DNA of 64,000 nt from Leptolyngbya sp. BC1307 (GTDB lineage: Bacteria > Cyanobacteriota > Cyanobacteriia > Phormidesmidales > Phormidesmidaceae). The position numbers and the translations under genes are program-made. The notes beneath the pieces were generated by a model. That model saw only the letters and a program-made list of their open reading frames with translations, ran no database searches and was not told the DNA's origin. Of this stretch, positions 24,901 through 33,424 are shown in pieces. The first letter of the stretch is position 1. Every line of letters starts with the position of its first letter. The stretch lies in the NCBI RefSeq assembly GCF_002286735.1, contig NZ_NRTA01000011.1:62001-126000 (forward strand). Direction: 5' to 3'.

Positions 24901-27900
24901 TTCAATCAGGCTGTAGACTGCTTCTTGCTCAGCAATCGGCAGTAGCGGTATTCTCCCGGTGACTTTCCTCACCAGGGCAATATCCGCATCGCTGTCGCTG
25001 ACCTGGGCTAAGGGGAAGTCTAGCTGCGCATTCAGATCCGGGTCATCCTTGAGCAAATCAGTGACTACCTGCTCACCGTATTCGTTCATGAAGTCAACGA
25101 CATTTTGCAGAGAGATATCAGAGTCTCTCGCAGCGGTGGTATTGGCGTTGAGGCTGGCCATTTTTCGGCAGAGCAGGGCACCGGGCCGTTTCTCGGCAGG
25201 AATATCGCCGATGAGTAGGGTGTACCGGGGTCGCACGACCTGACCGGTGCGATGGATGCGCCCCAGCATTTGCATGAACACGTTGATATCGCGTTCTGCC
25301 TGCGCGACAATCATGTGACGAGGCCGCTGGTCGGCAAACTTCTCGGAAGCGTGCAGCGAAATGCCGGTTGAGCCAGAGCAGTTCAGCAGAATGACATCGG
25401 CTTGGCCTGCATTGAACTGGGCAACGGCATTGATTTTTCCCTTGGCGGTAGTTTCTTGGACAGGCCGAATTTTGTAGGTCGCAGAGCCATCGGCGCTGTA
25501 GGCTAATCCCACCTTACGCCCGGTGACTTCGGCAACCCGGTAGCCCGCTCGCTCTAGCTGCTGCTCGATGTAGTCAATGGGGCTAATTGGAACGCTGTAG
25601 AAGTCACCTGCTTGGATGCACTCCAGCGCGTCTTCATAGGCACTGACTCCATCGATGCCTAGCTCACCATCCGTCAGGCGGTGGCGCGTAGACTGCGCAC
25701 GATAGTCGCGAATGAGTACGTCACGAGACCGTTCTAAATAGCGCTCTAACAGGTCACCAAACGACAGACTGATGTCATTTCCGTGTTCCAGATCGTGGGC
25801 ATCCGCATAGGCTTTGATGAAGCTGCCCATGGTGTTCGCGACGGCAATCACCGGCTTTTCGCCTTGCTCAAGTGAGGAGAGGGCTGCGCGTACGGTCGCG
25901 TCTGCTTTTTGTGCGAGCAGTCCCTGTTCAATGCAGTTGTGCATGAGCGAGGTAAAGTTCGTGCTCTTTGCCCCCACTTCTCCGACGGAGGTATCTGTAC
26001 CAAACGCTTTGGCCTGCGCCTTTAGCTCATCTTTGATTGTTTTTACGGCTGCTTGCTTAGCCCGGTCAAAGTCTCGAATCGCTCGCATGGCGGCTGAGAA
26101 TTGGTCGGCGACGGCTTTATCTACTGAAACAGTCTGAGCCTGGAAGCTGACCCCTTCATAGGAACGCTCTCGCCTGAGCATGTGGCTAGCTGCGACTAGC
26201 TTACTGGCAATAATCTGCTGAAGCGGAACGCCGCCTCGATACAGAATATTCTCTAGCGAAGCCATGCTCTGAACGCCCAACCTCAGATCGGTGCGTCTGG
26301 CGTACAAGTCCATTACATCGGGGCGTTTGGCGTAGGTCGCAGAGGAGTAAAAGACGCCTTTGGACAGGTCTATCAGTTCGCGGACGAATTCTGCTCGGTC
26401 AGGCGGGCCAGTCTCTTTCCAGCCGTTCTGACTACTGCCACCGGCTTGGTGAGCTTCGTCTAGAATCAGGTAGGCGTTGGGGGCGATCGCTCTTAAAAAC
26501 TCTCGTCTCAGCGGCTCTTTCTTCTTCACCGTCTGTAGCTGACTGTAGGTGGTGAAGACCGCGCTATGGCTCGTAAGCTGCTTTCTGCGTATGATCTCCA
26601 TCATCGCCTTTTTCTGCTGCGCCGAACCGGGCGTCGTCAGCAGCCCGCCATTCGCCAGCGGAATCTCTGTATGGCTATCGGTGACAAAAGGAGAGAAGCT
26701 CCGCAGGCCGATGTCATGAACATCGCGCATCATATCGGCGTAGAGCGGTTTGTCTTTGGTAACGAAGATGGCAATTTTGCCAGTTTGCCTGGCATAGCGA
26801 ATGATGCTGGCACAGATCCGGCCTTTGCCGATGCCGGTTTGGTCGCCGGTAATGAAGCCTGACCCTCGCTCAATATTGCTGATGGCTAGTGCAGAGGCAT
26901 CGACTTGTTCAGCGCTGAAGTATCGGTGTAGCTCCGTCGTAGATGAATATCCCAGTCGTGAGCGCAGGTACTCATCAATGTTGCCGTGCTGCCCTTCAAA
27001 GCGTTCCAGAGCTAACTGTGCAGCGTTGGCCATGTTGTAGGGAATCAGCGTTTCAGAGGATTGCCCCTGGCTTTTGGAAATGTAGGGTACTTGCCGGGGC
27101 TGGAGCGGTGAGTCTGTCGTTTCTTCTGTCTCTGTCGTCAGGGCGTGAGTGTCATTAGCCATTCTTCTAGGGTGGTGTCGTCGTGCGTTTCTATCAGGTC
27201 GGGATACGTTGGATCGTTGTCGGTGATCAGCTTCATTGGGAACGTGATGCCGTAGTGCCACATCCGTTCCTGAAACCTCCAGTTGTCGTGAATCAGGAGA
27301 TTGGCCCATTCCTGTCGCCAGGAGTCGTTGTCCGTGCTGGCTGTCAGAATCGGCGTGGGCTGAGCGCTGTCGAGTTGATCTAGCGTGTTGCTCAACAGCT
27401 TTTGGGTCTCGGACAGGGAAGTCTGACTGACCCAGTCTTGAATCATGCCGTCTAGTCGGGCTTGTATGAGTTCCAGATAGGTTTTCTCGTCCAGGCGGGT
27501 GAGGGTTGGGGGTGCGCAGACGATGAAGAGAAAGGGCAGTTGCTCTGGCATCCAGAGATTCGGAAAATCCGGGTAGTTCTGATAGAGGGCGGGAGAAATT
27601 AGTAGGGGAAGATTGGATGGATTCATTCGGAATTATCTCCTTAAGTGAATGGTATGAGGTGTAGAAGGGCGGAAGCTCGGCTGCGGGGAGGGGGCGCTGA
27701 GACTGTCCGCGACCGGAAATGACGATGAGGTCAATCGGGAAACCTGCACCCTGTTTTCGGTATAGGTCACCTGAAAGTGAAAGGTGTTGAGTGACGTTGT
27801 AGTGGCGATACAGCAGGTGATAGAAGGCGCGGGTTTCGCGGCGATTGTACCGGTCGGATCTAGCAGCAGGGTCTTTTCCCAGTTTACCGCCGAGGATAAG

Positions 27901-28578
27901 AACGGCGCTGCCATGGTCTTTCATGGTCGTCAGGGCTTTGAGGGCGATCGCCTGATCAATCTGACTTGTCCAAGTGTCGTACATCGGGAAACGACGGGTG
28001 CGGCCTTGCTCATTCTTAACGGTGCCAAAGGGCGGGTTGCAGACGACTACATCAGTTTTAACATTAGGACTGTAGGCGATCGCGTCTTTCTGAGTGAGCT
28101 GGCTGTAGCCTCGGGTTTGGAGTTCGGCGATGCGATCTGGGTTGAGTTCGTTGGCGATGGTAAGCCGAGGATTAGCCCCAATCAACAGCGATCCATTCCC
28201 TGCCGTCGGTTCATACACTGTTTTTTCTGAAGTGATACCTCCCAGCACGGAAGCTAAATATGCAATAGGAACCGGCGTACTGTAAGCCTGCTGAAGCACT
28301 GAAGTAGAAGACCTCACCCCGAGCCGAGGCTGGCGCTGAAGTAGGTCGATTAGTGTGTCATAGGCTTCGTGGGTAGTTTGGGCTGTGTGAATAGAGGTTG
28401 CTGCAACGCGGACAATCGCGGCTTCAATCGCCTCATCCACCTGTTTGGCTAATGCTGAGCCGGGTAAGACAGCGGTTCCCAGCATTTCGGCGGCAAACTG
28501 ACGGGCCTCAACAATGCGATTAAAGCGACCTCCTAATAAAAAGTGTTCAGCGTAGGCTGATGTTAAAGATAGGCTCAT
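21931..28578 (-). CDS. Giant N6-methylase / strawberry-notch-type helicase / Toprim fusion protein
   Basis: Protein of 2215 residues from ATG 28578, preceded by GGAGG at 9 bases. Order: an N-terminal DNA adenine methylase (motif I EPTAGNGSLL at about 125, motif IV NPPFG at about 181); a linker of about 160 residues that is unusually rich in Arg, His and Ser; a strawberry-notch-like superfamily 2 helicase (TGIGKGRI at about 577, DEAHQAGGSS at about 705, LGRIHRTGQV at about 1100); a long helical region; and a C-terminal primase-like part with GGGGAIDLVMHVR, then DUF3991/Toprim-type LTESPIDAMSLAML and IGFDADQSGE. Such proteins occur on large plasmids. It may protect or prime incoming DNA during transfer. 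It opens the leftward transfer region, though it is transcribed last. Confidence 0.88.
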   Translation of the reverse strand: MSLSLTSAYAEHFLLGGRFNRIVEARQFAAEMLGTAVLPGSALAKQVDEAIEAAIVRVAATSIHTAQTTHEAYDTLIDLLQRQPRLGVRSSTSVLQQAYSTPVPIAYLASVLGGITSEKTVYEPTAGNGSLLIGANPRLTIANELNPDRIAELQTRGYSQLTQKDAIAYSPNVKTDVVVCNPPFGTVKNEQGRTRRFPMYDTWTSQIDQAIALKALTTMKDHGSAVLILGGKLGKDPAARSDRYNRRETRAFYHLLYRHYNVTQHLSLSGDLYRKQGAGFPIDLIVISGRGQSQRPLPAAELPPFYTSYHSLKEIIPNESIQSSPTNFSRPLSELPGFSESLDARATALSLHRLRTPNPHPPGRENLSGTHTSPTRRHDSRLGQSDFPVRDPKAVEQHARSTRQRSAHADSDSQHGQRLLATGMGQSPDSRQLEVSGTDVALRHHVPNEADHRQRSNVSRPDRNARRHHPRRMANDTHALTTETEETTDSPLQPRQVPYISKSQGQSSETLIPYNMANAAQLALERFEGQHGNIDEYLRSRLGYSSTTELHRYFSAEQVDASALAISNIERGSGFITGDQTGIGKGRICASIIRYARQTGKIAIFVTKDKPLYADMMRDVHDIGLRSFSPFVTDSHTEIPLANGGLLTTPGSAQQKKAMMEIIRRKQLTSHSAVFTTYSQLQTVKKKEPLRREFLRAIAPNAYLILDEAHQAGGSSQNGWKETGPPDRAEFVRELIDLSKGVFYSSATYAKRPDVMDLYARRTDLRLGVQSMASLENILYRGGVPLQQIIASKLVAASHMLRRERSYEGVSFQAQTVSVDKAVADQFSAAMRAIRDFDRAKQAAVKTIKDELKAQAKAFGTDTSVGEVGAKSTNFTSLMHNCIEQGLLAQKADATVRAALSSLEQGEKPVIAVANTMGSFIKAYADAHDLEHGNDISLSFGDLLERYLERSRDVLIRDYRAQSTRHRLTDGELGIDGVSAYEDALECIQAGDFYSVPISPIDYIEQQLERAGYRVAEVTGRKVGLAYSADGSATYKIRPVQETTAKGKINAVAQFNAGQADVILLNCSGSTGISLHASEKFADQRPRHMIVAQAERDINVFMQMLGRIHRTGQVVRPRYTLLIGDIPAEKRPGALLCRKMASLNANTTAARDSDISLQNVVDFMNEYGEQVVTDLLKDDPDLNAQLDFPLAQVSDSDADIALVRKVTGRIPLLPIAEQEAVYSLIEGDYQELVQRAQAMGDNNLAAGQLDLDAKTVARAEVVSAAESLNSQVTNAQANQSSEFTGAVYLEVVDAKVLAKPMTQLQVIDAVRQKLKLPPALEVDQHNRTQTLNVAQQQRAATVDMLKMDTLKYRLTTIATKRDPKAREKFAERLDTQLQQVTQALEKFVPGRTLQVRTPQERLGESVYGVVESVEQKRKSANPAAPHSWKLRILIAGPARELVIPLSNVNTDRVSSLQVQPTAQTQNGEDIYQLFDEAQAVQREHCQIFTGNLIKAFEKYPAGKFVNYTDDQGKVRQGLMMPKGFELIKALENEPVALPEPAQVRAFITTLTDGQGAVKTLDELLTLKKIPREEGFILETPKAKGVGGKYYLDQALLTAVEGDFYSVGDRMTVPVTSDQLDAALEVLMKQRHYALAAFEFQDVARDYLGISLPSLTAVNEAVGKPPPDEPLLSQVSEPQVLSPSKITRPPIQLARSPSGKRATLEDQVISFLQEAGLWETVQKDQDFHFRILNEPYIPLVIERLGNDLCLTHYLSQNGDTYIDTEMVFAIEGNDQIKFKEVAVPNALQGGELRGHDSEFAKLFAQNIVAQGFVEAAQKQFQSEAQETPTSEPPVRRIAAIAEPSLKEVADEVREADLEGVAVELGLERDPHDKHKWRDGDHIISISDRLFMDWLADKGGGGGAIDLVMHVRECDFKEAVEWLSGRSFSQTASISHQHTEPKEPRPLVMPQANERRWEAVQRYLVETRKLPLALVERLHEKSLIYADDFQNVVFVRHGMADGQWRRGESTGASLRGTWGEQNAFRGMAQGTMRDKGWFWLGTGSGQIARVLLTESPIDAMSLAMLDRQNHSQHGVTIYLSVDGAGALPVEALRGVMQRGGNVVIGFDADQSGELMAWRVARQLPSVERLYPHTGKDWNEQLMGAGQPTHPDQQLAELWQWYAAACSVARSEQYLNRIGEVATAFIKGNPLSVQAKAAMKQDFNHANKALPRSVECGQ
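27138..27626 (-). CDS. Unknown 162-residue protein encoded out of frame inside the giant helicase gene
   Basis: The frame lies within the giant gene on the same strand but in another frame, exactly over its Arg/His/Ser-rich linker (residues about 318-480). Its ATG has a good ribosome-binding site (AAGGAG, about 10 bases upstream). The product looks like a folded acidic protein (PALYQNYPDFPNLWMPEQLP, SWRQEWANLLIHDNWRF, DTTLEEWLMTL), whereas the giant frame here reads like out-of-frame translation. This supports a real gene whose sequence forces the linker composition. It has no recognised family. It could be translated separately from the same mRNA. Confidence 0.65.
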   Translation of the reverse strand: MNPSNLPLLISPALYQNYPDFPNLWMPEQLPFLFIVCAPPTLTRLDEKTYLELIQARLDGMIQDWVSQTSLSETQKLLSNTLDQLDSAQPTPILTASTDNDSWRQEWANLLIHDNWRFQERMWHYGITFPMKLITDNDPTYPDLIETHDDTTLEEWLMTLTP

Positions 28579-28640
28579 CCTGTACGCCTCCAAAAGCTAG
28601 CGTCGGGAGAGTGAGAAGGGCAGCGCTGAAAAAAGAGAGC

Positions 28641-29015
28641 CTAGAGCTTTGCCCTTTCTATCGCAATTAAGTCTTCAACGATGCGCGTACTTATCCCGTT
28701 TTGTTGATCGATCTCTTTGACGGTGAGATACTGCTCAATTGCAGCAGCGGGCTGATCTAAAGCTGACAGTACTGACCCCTGTTCCAGATAGGTATCGCTG
28801 TTATCCGGTTCTAGCCGCGCTGCCTGTTCATAGTCACTCAAAGCTTTTTCGTAATCGCCTGCGTCCTCATAGAGTTCACCACGTCTTAGAAACTCTTTTG
28901 CCCCTTGCGGTTCAGGGTAGAGCGTCTGCGGTTCAGGTGTGCCCCGGCCCGCGCCAATAACAGCTATCAGCATCAGCAAAATCAATGAGCCAGGGACAAC
29001 AATGACGAAGCGCAT
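28641..29015 (-). CDS. Membrane-anchored tetratricopeptide repeat protein
   Basis: Protein of 124 residues with an N-terminal hydrophobic anchor (FVIVVPGSLILLMLIAVIGAG, residues 3-23) and about two tetratricopeptide repeats: AKEFLRRGELYEDAGDYEKAL, then SDTYLEQGSVLSALDQPAAA. TPR proteins mediate protein contacts; here it would sit at the periplasmic face of the membrane. It is part of the leftward run from the secretion genes, 10 bases after the preceding gene. The exact role is unknown. Confidence 0.7.
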   Translation of the reverse strand: MRFVIVVPGSLILLMLIAVIGAGRGTPEPQTLYPEPQGAKEFLRRGELYEDAGDYEKALSDYEQAARLEPDNSDTYLEQGSVLSALDQPAAAIEQYLTVKEIDQQNGISTRIVEDLIAIERAKL

Positions 29016-29025
29016 AGTTTTCTCC

Positions 29026-30780
29026 TCAATCCATTTCTATCGCAGTGACTTTTTTCGAGTTATTCGTGGCGGGTTGGCCCTGACTCGGAGCCATTCCCTG
29101 CATTTTGCTAGCCAGCCGGTCAAAATGCTCAAAGTCTTGACCGTTTAGCTTTGAGAAGACTTCCCCGTTTTGACGCTGAAAAACGACGCCTCGCCCGTTC
29201 TGCTTATCGCTAATGCGGAGTAAGTCACCTTCCCCGATTTCTATCTTGAACTGCCCGCCTTCTTTACTCCAGCTTTTAGCAAAGGCAAAGTTCTTCAGGA
29301 AATGTCGGGACGTATTTTCTACCTGCCGAGTTTTCTGGGCGTATGCTGCTTCAACATCCAGGCTGCTCTGAGGTGAAAATGTCCGATTTGACTGAGCCGT
29401 TAAGAAGCCCTGGCGCTGCTCACTGGTGAGGCGATCACTTACAGAAAACACCTCTAGCCGCCGACCTAATCCCAAAAATTTAGACGTTTTGAACTTCATG
29501 AGTTCACCTGCTGCGTCCTTCAGCACGTATAAATTTTGATCCTTACAGGTAATAGTACAGCCTTTCACCCGATATGAGTGTTCGCCTGTACGTCCATGCC
29601 CACGCTGGAAAATCTGTTGAACGGCACTGGCTAGCCGTTGATTTTGCAGGGCGGACTGCTGGCCCTTCAGCCAGCTAGTACCCTGCTGTGGTTTGGTGGA
29701 TAGCCACTGACCTACCTGCTGTTTCCAATCCTGAATCGTCGCTTGTAAAAGCTCTCGGGCATAGCCTTCGGGCAGTTTCTGAGTTTCACGCTCCAGGACG
29801 GAAAAAGCAGCAGGTTGCGAACCTGTTGCTTCTACAACTTGTTTGATAGGCTCTACTATTTGAGTCTGTGACGGGACAGCACCATTTTGAGTCTGTGACG
29901 GGACAGTGCCATTCGTAGCATGAGATGACCGGGCAGCGTCTAAAGCTGCCTTCGGGAGAGAAATCTGAGGCTGAACGGCATCGAGTGCAGTCTGAGGGAA
30001 CCGCTCCGGCATCTGAATTTGACTCAGTGCTGCCCAGTCTCGCTCAGTGACTTGATCGCTCATGATTTCACCGCCACGAGCAACTAAAATCAGCCGTTCT
30101 CCCTGACTCACCGTAATATGTTGATCGCTCTGCTTGATTTGATATCCCTGAACAGAAACGGCATCGTACATACCTTCTTGCTGTCGGAGAGGATTAATAA
30201 GGTACTCAGCAGTCCGCAAAATTTGGTCGGCTTTGCTGACGGTGAACGTGTTCTCAATTGCTGCCGGATTTGCCACATAAACGGGCGGTGATGCCTGCTC
30301 TGGTTCATTCTGTTTTGCTGGAGCTGGTGCTATTTGTTTTTTTTGTTTTGCTTGATTCTCCTGCTTTGTCTGACTCTCTTGCTCTACTTGGAACTGAATC
30401 TCATTGGTGGTGACGGTGCCATCTCGCTCTTCTCTAAAAAGCAAAACATCGCCCTGAAAGATCTCTACAGCTGGCACCTTGTTCGCGTACTTTGAGGGAT
30501 CAACATCAGGTGTCACAGGCCGTTGCAGGGCATCGGCAATCACTTTCAGGCTGTTGGCATCTAACTCGTGGCGGAACGGGCCATCTGCAAGCTGGCCATA
30601 TACCAGCCGTCTCCCCATTTTGATTCGTAGAGAATCGCCACGGGCATTGCTAGTCGAATTGTTCGCGGCCAATCTGAGAACAGCGGGTACGCGCTGGGCG
30701 ACTTGAGCGATCGCACTAATTAACTGCGCTTCGTCTTCCTGCATCGCCTGAGCGGCATCGGGTCGTATCGTAAAGGGCAT
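29026..30780 (-). CDS. Large plasmid-type protein of unknown function
   Basis: Protein of 584 residues that I do not recognise. It appears to contain three related beta-rich modules: around residues 45-145 (MGRRLVYGQL, VEIFQGDVLLFREERDG), 190-265 (VQGYQIKQSDQHITVSQGERLILVARGG) and 395-470 (YRVKGCTITCKDQNLYVLKDAAG). They are separated by a Lys/Gln-rich linker and a region with repeated SQTQNG. A further strand-rich segment (FKIEIGEGDLLRISD) is near 530. It has no signal peptide or membrane segment. It lies between the coupling-protein gene and the giant helicase gene, pointing to a DNA-processing or relaxosome role. Confidence 0.6.
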   Translation of the reverse strand: MPFTIRPDAAQAMQEDEAQLISAIAQVAQRVPAVLRLAANNSTSNARGDSLRIKMGRRLVYGQLADGPFRHELDANSLKVIADALQRPVTPDVDPSKYANKVPAVEIFQGDVLLFREERDGTVTTNEIQFQVEQESQTKQENQAKQKKQIAPAPAKQNEPEQASPPVYVANPAAIENTFTVSKADQILRTAEYLINPLRQQEGMYDAVSVQGYQIKQSDQHITVSQGERLILVARGGEIMSDQVTERDWAALSQIQMPERFPQTALDAVQPQISLPKAALDAARSSHATNGTVPSQTQNGAVPSQTQIVEPIKQVVEATGSQPAAFSVLERETQKLPEGYARELLQATIQDWKQQVGQWLSTKPQQGTSWLKGQQSALQNQRLASAVQQIFQRGHGRTGEHSYRVKGCTITCKDQNLYVLKDAAGELMKFKTSKFLGLGRRLEVFSVSDRLTSEQRQGFLTAQSNRTFSPQSSLDVEAAYAQKTRQVENTSRHFLKNFAFAKSWSKEGGQFKIEIGEGDLLRISDKQNGRGVVFQRQNGEVFSKLNGQDFEHFDRLASKMQGMAPSQGQPATNNSKKVTAIEMD

Positions 30781-30793
30781 GGTAAAACTCTCT

Positions 30794-31162
30794 CTATTTC
30801 AAAAGGTCTTGTAGGACGCTTACTTTTGCAATGCCTTCTATGCGATTGATGATGATCTCGCCACCAATTTGAAATAAAGCGACTTCATCGTCAAACCGAT
30901 ATTCGATAAAAGACGGTTGGTAGTCTTCAAGGCATTCGCGTAAGCGAGTGACCACACCATCTTCCGTTCGGATATAGGGCACGTCGTCAAATAGCACTTC
31001 GATAACCTTTGGAACGTAGCCCGGTGGCAGAGGCGGTAACAGTCTGTCTGCTGCCAAGCTCTGAAGAATCGTCGGCTCATTATTTAGTGCTTTGATAGCT
31101 TGCTTAGATAGCCCCCACAGGGCCGGGTCTAAGTGCTTATTTCTCAGCGTTTTCGTAGGCAT
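30794..31162 (-). CDS. Hypothetical protein next to the coupling protein
   Basis: Protein of 122 residues, soluble and mildly acidic, opening with a basic stretch (MPTKTLRNKHLDPALWG). It contains PPLPPGYVPKVIEVLFDDV and closes with IINRIEGIAKVSVLQDLLK. No family was recognised. It is 14 bases from both neighbours' ends in the same direction, so it is co-transcribed with the coupling protein gene and may belong to DNA transfer. Confidence 0.55.
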   Translation of the reverse strand: MPTKTLRNKHLDPALWGLSKQAIKALNNEPTILQSLAADRLLPPLPPGYVPKVIEVLFDDVPYIRTEDGVVTRLRECLEDYQPSFIEYRFDDEVALFQIGGEIIINRIEGIAKVSVLQDLLK

Positions 31163-31176
31163 ATGCTTAACTCCAT

Positions 31177-32886
31177 CTAACGAAAGACTTCATCGAATTC
31201 GTCCTCTGTGATGTCAACGTCGGCATCTGAAAAGGGTTCTCCTTGGATATCACCCATCGGCAGCGGAAACAGACGCTCGGCCATTTCTTTACGGACTTTG
31301 TTTTCCTGGTCTAGATCAGTGAGGGTTCGCTGACTGGCGGTGCGATCGCTCAATGACTGCCTCACACTTTGATTCCAAAGCTCAACGCTGCGAGCCTGCC
31401 GCTTATCTTCCTGCGCAGAGATCTTGACCTTCAATCTGAGCGGAACAGAGGCTTCTCCGCCGCCCCGATAAGCAGGGTTAATAAACACACACTCACCCTG
31501 ATCTAACTTCAGAATTTGGTCTGGCGTCAGCAGCGGCACCTTCTGATAGTGTTCGGAGCGGCTACTGCTGCCGTGCTGCCCTCTAGTGCGAGACCGCGTA
31601 TGATACCGAACGTCCTTTTCGCCTAAGTAGCTAGAAAACTCCTGAGCGGTTTCTCGATCTTTTGGGTTGAAAAAGACTTTCGTTCCACAGGCCGCGAACA
31701 GTGCCTTGGATAGCTCGCGCCCATAGATGTGCTGAAGCTGTGCAAAGTTCTGATAGCCTAGCAGCGCTACGAACCCGTTGGAGCGAAACTCATTGATCCA
31801 CTTAGGCAAATCTGGTAGATATAGCGTGGGCAGCTCATCTAAAGCAATAATCAGCGGCTCTTTGCGGGCCGTTGCGAAGTTTCGTGAAACGATCAGGTGT
31901 AGCACCGCTGCCAAAAGTGGACTGACGGCATCCCGTTTTTGAATATCCGCTTGTAGAAAAAGCACTTGCTTCCCAGCGATATCTAGCGGTACTGAAGTTT
32001 TACCGCAGAAGCTAGAGACGAGAGACTTGCCTGTAAACGATTTTAGCGTTCGCTGAGCAGTGGCAACAATACCGGCAATTTGTTTTTCAGCGCCTTCAGA
32101 AGACAGAATCTGACTCAGGCTCTCCATTGTCCATATCGGAACCCATCCAGACTCTCCCGCGAGCCTGAGTCTAGCAGGCAGCTCTGTCAAATTCAGAATC
32201 TTGCTAGCCATGAGCAAATCTGGATACGGCGTCAGCTTTGCCAATAGCATGACCGCCTCTACCAGGGTGGTGCCCGCGCTGCTAAAGAAATCATTTTCCT
32301 TGTACCCCGTATCCCGTTGAGCATTTTTCTGTAAAACATAAGCCAGTTGAGAAGCCATGAGAGAATCTGTTTCATCGGTCAAAAAGTCCAAGAGGTTGAA
32401 AACGCTGGTGTAGGATTGTCCTGGCGCAAAGATGTTTACCTGATAGCCCTGAGCTGCTGCCCAAGCTGCATGAGCTTCGAGCTGACTGCCTTTGAAGTCG
32501 TAAATGACGAGGGGAAAGCCCTGTGCGATCGCTGATCTAATCGCCGGGTCGATAATGCTGTAGGTCTTGCCCGAATCAGGCGCACCGGCAATCACCAAGC
32601 TTTGCTGCGCCTGAGGAATATCGACATTGCCCGCTCTGAGTGAGACTTTAGCCGTTCGTCTCTCTTTCCGCTGCTTGTGAGCAATGCTCTTGGCCTGCCG
32701 CCGTTCGGATCGCCCCGCAAATCGCCCGGTGGAAATTTTTCCTTTCTTCCCGGAGTCCGCCAGCCATGCCCCTGCCCATAGGATTCCGCCACCCACAAGC
32801 AGCAGCACCCCACCAGAGTCCGTAAAAGCGGTCACGATCTCCTGAAGCGTGTCCACATAAGTTTGCATCAGAATCAGCTCATTCAT
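31177..32886 (-). CDS. Type IV coupling protein (VirD4/TraD/TraG family)
   Basis: Protein of 569 residues. One N-terminal membrane helix (GVLLLVGGGILWAGAWLA, about 24-41) is followed by a Walker A motif, AGAPDSGKTYS, at about 98. The Walker B and TraG signature LIIALDELPTLY lies at about 343, with GYQNFAQLQHIYGRE and FFNPKDRETAQEFSSYLGE after it. A C-terminal acidic tail ends FDEVFR. This ATPase links the relaxase-DNA complex to the secretion channel at the inner membrane. Its start overlaps the end of the preceding gene by 8 bases, so translation may be coupled. It is short on the cytoplasmic side compared with TraD. Confidence 0.9.
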   Translation of the reverse strand: MNELILMQTYVDTLQEIVTAFTDSGGVLLLVGGGILWAGAWLADSGKKGKISTGRFAGRSERRQAKSIAHKQRKERRTAKVSLRAGNVDIPQAQQSLVIAGAPDSGKTYSIIDPAIRSAIAQGFPLVIYDFKGSQLEAHAAWAAAQGYQVNIFAPGQSYTSVFNLLDFLTDETDSLMASQLAYVLQKNAQRDTGYKENDFFSSAGTTLVEAVMLLAKLTPYPDLLMASKILNLTELPARLRLAGESGWVPIWTMESLSQILSSEGAEKQIAGIVATAQRTLKSFTGKSLVSSFCGKTSVPLDIAGKQVLFLQADIQKRDAVSPLLAAVLHLIVSRNFATARKEPLIIALDELPTLYLPDLPKWINEFRSNGFVALLGYQNFAQLQHIYGRELSKALFAACGTKVFFNPKDRETAQEFSSYLGEKDVRYHTRSRTRGQHGSSSRSEHYQKVPLLTPDQILKLDQGECVFINPAYRGGGEASVPLRLKVKISAQEDKRQARSVELWNQSVRQSLSDRTASQRTLTDLDQENKVRKEMAERLFPLPMGDIQGEPFSDADVDITEDEFDEVFR

Positions 32887-33424
32887 CTTGTTCCGGTAGA
32901 TACTGTGTTTCGACGACCTCGTAACGCCTATCGTTGAGTACTAACCGCAGCCGCAGGCGTTGGTTACCGTCAAACTGGTGAATGATGAGTTCTGGCATGT
33001 CATTTTGCAGGGTCTCGCTCGCCTCAATCAGCGGCATGTCGGGCGGCAAATTGGGATCGAGGTAAAGGCTGAGAACGCTTTGATAGCCGTCGTCAATGGG
33101 TACATAGCCGAAGAAAGCGCAGCCGAGGTCACCACAGAGGGGATTTTCTTCTGTATCCGAGTCAGCTATGCGAGAGTCAATCAGATACAGCGGCGCTGCT
33201 TGTCCTGACTGCGACAGCTTCAGCATCTTCATCTGGCCTAGCGGAACCTCAAAGTCAGGATTGAGATTTTCCTCTGCCACCTGCTCCATCAGCGCCTTGG
33301 GTGCTATCTTTTCAGCTAGCTGCCAGCCGCCGTTTTCGGTGCTTGGCCAGACTTGATAGACACCGATGATGAGAGGGAGCGAGATCGCTACCCCAGCAGC
33401 CATCATTCCTGTTTTTAGCTTCAT
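32879..33424 (-). CDS. Hypothetical membrane-anchored protein of the transfer region
   Basis: The protein has 181 residues from ATG 33424, chosen because this start overlaps the preceding stop as ATGA and lies at the N-terminus MKLKTGMM. A single hydrophobic segment (AAGVAISLPLIIGVYQVW) anchors it, and the remainder would face the periplasm. That part has a conserved-looking CGDLGCAFFGYVP with two cysteines. I recognise no family. Overlaps with both neighbours point to a tightly coupled pair with the next upstream gene and with the coupling protein. Confidence 0.6.
   Translation of the reverse strand: MKLKTGMMAAGVAISLPLIIGVYQVWPSTENGGWQLAEKIAPKALMEQVAEENLNPDFEVPLGQMKMLKLSQSGQAAPLYLIDSRIADSDTEENPLCGDLGCAFFGYVPIDDGYQSVLSLYLDPNLPPDMPLIEASETLQNDMPELIIHQFDGNQRLRLRLVLNDRRYEVVETQYLPEQDE

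Noticed and set aside
27633-27914. Another small frame inside the giant helicase gene
   Set aside because: Here the large frame still reads as methylase, and the small frame is low in normal protein features with no ribosome-binding site.
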